From SZUA-35 sp965530755 (lineage in GTDB: Bacteria > Actinomycetota > Acidimicrobiia > Acidimicrobiales > SZUA-35), in the NCBI GenBank assembly GCA_965530755.1, contig CBESNA010000006.1, positions 1 to 64,000 of the forward strand: a stretch of DNA of 64,000 nucleotides. Direction: 5' to 3'. Numbering within the stretch: position 1 is the first letter of the stretch; each line of letters begins with the position of its first letter. Under the pieces are notes generated by a model that saw only the letters and a list, made by a program, of their open reading frames with translations, was not told the DNA's origin and ran no database searches. Made by a program: the position numbers and the translations under genes. Below, in pieces: positions 62,718 to 64,000 of the stretch.

Positions 62718-63190
62718 GGGGTTTCGTCGATGAGTCGCGCCAGATTTGCTCCGACCGCGAGGTCGTCGACGTGTCCGAAGGCGTTGAGTCTGATGTGTCC
62801 GGCGCGGTCGATGAGGATCAGGCTCGGGGTGCCGCGTAGCCGGTAGCGCGCCATCGTGATCGGTGTTCCGCCCGGACGATCGTGGGCGTCGACGCCGACC
62901 GGAAACGTGATCCGGTACTCGTGGAGGAACGCTTCCAGCGACACCGGCGTCATGGCGTCGTGGTGCTCGAACACGGTGTGCAAACCCAACACGGTGACAT
63001 CGTCATTGAAGGTGCTTTGAATACGCTGGGCCTGAGGGAGCCCGTGACTGACACAGCCCGGGCACAGCATCTGGAATGCTTCGATGGCGACGACCCGGCC
63101 TCGGAGCTCAGCCAGGCTCACCGGCGAATCGGAGTTGAACCACATCGAAGTTTCCAGCTCTGGCGCTTCTTGCTGATCTGCCGTGTTCAT
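62714..63190 (-). CDS. thioredoxin-fold redoxin with CPGC active site
   Basis: A 158-residue cytosolic thioredoxin-like protein. The active site is FQMLCPGCVSHG (Cys43, Cys46), and the cis-proline loop is RLRGTPSLILIDRAGHIR. It is of the TlpA/AhpC-TSA-like redoxin group. No signal peptide is seen. It overlaps the ligase-D phosphoesterase gene by ATGA, an unusual pairing of thiol redox and DNA-end repair. Confidence 0.9.
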   Translation of the reverse strand: MNTADQQEAPELETSMWFNSDSPVSLAELRGRVVAIEAFQMLCPGCVSHGLPQAQRIQSTFNDDVTVLGLHTVFEHHDAMTPVSLEAFLHEYRITFPVGVDAHDRPGGTPITMARYRLRGTPSLILIDRAGHIRLNAFGHVDDLAVGANLARLIDETP

Positions 63191-63259
63191 GGTGTCGCAA
63201 CATAGAGGAATCCTGTGGATGCGATCAGGCGCCGGTAACGAGTTGTCGCCGCAGCTCTG

Positions 63260-63706
63260 TCAGCTGCCGCCGATGTCCACGTTGTAACCGTCATAGACCA
63301 GATCAGATCCCCGTTGGCGATGACGTGCGATTGCGGTCAGCGTGTCGAGAACTCCGGATCGGATGTCGATGACATCCACGGTGCCTCGCACGTCGAGCAC
63401 GACCTGGTCGATTTGGTCAGATAAATCCGTGTGCTCATGGCGGACACTCGCGATCTGATTGGCCAATCGCGGCGCATGCGCCAGCATCTCCTCCAGCAGC
63501 CCGTCCTCTGCTTCGACTTCCTCGATGTGATGCAGCAAGGCGGCCCGGAGCTTCTCGATTTCTTCGAGGAGTCTTGTCCGCCATCCTTCCTCAGCTGATG
63601 GGGACGCGGCTGCAACTTCGACCGTCGAGAGCGCCTCCTGCAACTCGAGCCTCTTCGCCGCCGCAGCCTGGAGCGCTTGGGTCTGGACTTTGTTCCGATC
63701 GGTCAT
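63260..63706 (-). CDS. helical protein of unknown function
   Basis: A 148-residue soluble protein, mostly amphipathic helix: LQEALSTVEVAAAS, EIEKLRAALLHHIEEVEAED, LANQIASVRHEHTDLSDQI and a closing tail DLVYDGYNVDIGG. The HH-x-E and HEH pattern resembles hemerythrin-like iron-binding bundles, but the ligand spacing is not complete by eye. The ATG at 63706 is preceded by a likely ribosome-binding site. Confidence 0.7.
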   Translation of the reverse strand: MTDRNKVQTQALQAAAAKRLELQEALSTVEVAAASPSAEEGWRTRLLEEIEKLRAALLHHIEEVEAEDGLLEEMLAHAPRLANQIASVRHEHTDLSDQIDQVVLDVRGTVDVIDIRSGVLDTLTAIARHRQRGSDLVYDGYNVDIGGS

Positions 63707-63834
63707 GTTTGTCACCTTTGGGATCGCTGATTTGCCGCCGTTCGGCCAGTCCAAGCCGCCAGTTTAGCTCACTGAGGTGGGCCGCCGCCTGGGAACGACC
63801 CAAGGCCGCTGGGTGTACGACGCGCTCGCGCGTC

Positions 63835-63878
63835 TGGCATCGACGCGAGCAGATGAAAGTGCGCCCGCGTCGATGCCA
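63835..63878 (-). terminator. 13-bp perfect inverted repeat downstream of the dodecin gene
   Basis: Bases 63835-63847 and 63866-63878 are perfect reverse complements around an 18-base loop. The element lies 41 bp after the dodecin stop, in the 212-bp gap before the helical protein gene, and probably forms its transcription terminator or a 3'-end hairpin. No U-run follows. The rest of the gap shows no gene. Confidence 0.6.
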
Positions 63879-63918
63879 CTGCGCTGACCAATGGCGGTAG
63901 CGATCGAAAGCAGCGGGT

Positions 63919-64000
63919 TTACGCGCCTTCGAACTTGAAGGAGACATTCACCTTGGCGCGATAGGCCGCCACCTTGCCGTCCTCGATGACGAGGTCGAGC
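63919..64000 (-). CDS. dodecin-like protein, C-terminal end only
   Basis: The last 26 codons and stop (63919-63921) of a gene that starts beyond the window. It reads LDLVIEDGKVAAYRAKVNVS and ends KFEGA, the end of the dodecin fold (a small flavin- or CoA-binding homododecamer, usually about 70 residues). The identification rests on this short C-terminus. Confidence 0.7.
   Translation of the reverse strand, partial: LDLVIEDGKVAAYRAKVNVSFKFEGA

Noticed and set aside
1..64000. CRISPR arrays, tRNA/rRNA genes, insertion sequences, prophage or integrase genes
   Set aside because: No spaced direct-repeat array, cloverleaf-like segment, transposase or integrase motif was seen on reading both strands; a tRNAscan or ISfinder search could still reveal degraded ones.

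Overview
The window is GC-rich, gene-dense chromosomal DNA of a free-living aerobic actinobacterium. The best guess is the Acidimicrobiia (Ilumatobacter-like) group. The reasons are tandem F420-type luciferase-like oxidoreductases, lipoproteins with Actinobacteria-style signal peptides, a 1,600-residue NAD-glutamate dehydrogenase, a BTAD-type regulator, MpaB-like and SnoaL-like proteins, and a possible DosR/DevR-type box. This is inferred from gene content. There are no rRNA, tRNA, CRISPR, phage or transposase genes.

Layout. 1-1768: two overlapping luciferase-like monooxygenase genes, the first cut by the window edge. 1769-2277: a non-coding gap with a possible transporter-tail relic. 2278-8671: an exported lipoprotein with glucan-water-dikinase-like domain order, a nitroreductase, a membrane-anchored HExxH protein and a hybrid histidine kinase. 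8679-11359: a CoA-disulfide-reductase/rhodanese fusion and an alpha/beta hydrolase. 11429-15597: a sugar ABC importer operon (short-chain dehydrogenase, binding protein, ATPase, permease) with a strong hairpin between the binding-protein and ATPase genes. 15675-21968: an FG-GAP lipoprotein, two Gfo/Idh/MocA dehydrogenases, and a GlcG/HbpS protein followed by a vanadium haloperoxidase with a complete vanadate site. 22093-25937: an MscS channel and PEP carboxylase.

25975-28388 is a zone of gene decay beside two intact regulators (CRP/FNR and BTAD types). It holds a glutamine synthetase III gene reduced to its two ends, and a TetR relic and a ClbS/DfsB relic that both lack their 5' ends. 28402-37863 holds a DHH phosphoesterase, a PhnA/YjdM zinc ribbon, a short-chain dehydrogenase, an amidase, a DUF2202 lipoprotein, a two-component system led by a secreted Asp/Arg-rich protein, a DUF302 protein and a PLP decarboxylase. 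37879-41927 is a compact operon of a SnoaL-like protein, a conserved unknown membrane protein and a cytosolic alkylsulfatase. 42095-49163 holds small membrane proteins, an MpaB-like DUF2236 protein, a large ATPase regulator with a TTG start, and an OsmC/flavoprotein pair.

49344-55559 resembles an export or drug-modification block: a methyltransferase, a GlnQ-like ATPase without permease, two convergent MFS exporters with overlapping ends, and a rifampicin-phosphotransferase-like protein without its ATP-grasp domain. 55724-64000: NAD-glutamate dehydrogenase, a nitronate monooxygenase-like gene behind the possible DosR box, a stand-alone LigD-type phosphoesterase coupled to a redoxin, a helical unknown, and the end of a dodecin gene.

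PEP carboxylase, NAD-glutamate dehydrogenase and the lost glutamine synthetase III all bear on the C4/nitrogen junction of metabolism. No unmistakable new defence or biosynthetic system is visible. The strongest candidates for new biology are the exported dikinase-like lipoprotein, the alkylsulfatase operon with its unknown partner, the PEP-swivel/MFS pair, and the secreted-protein-plus-two-component operon.
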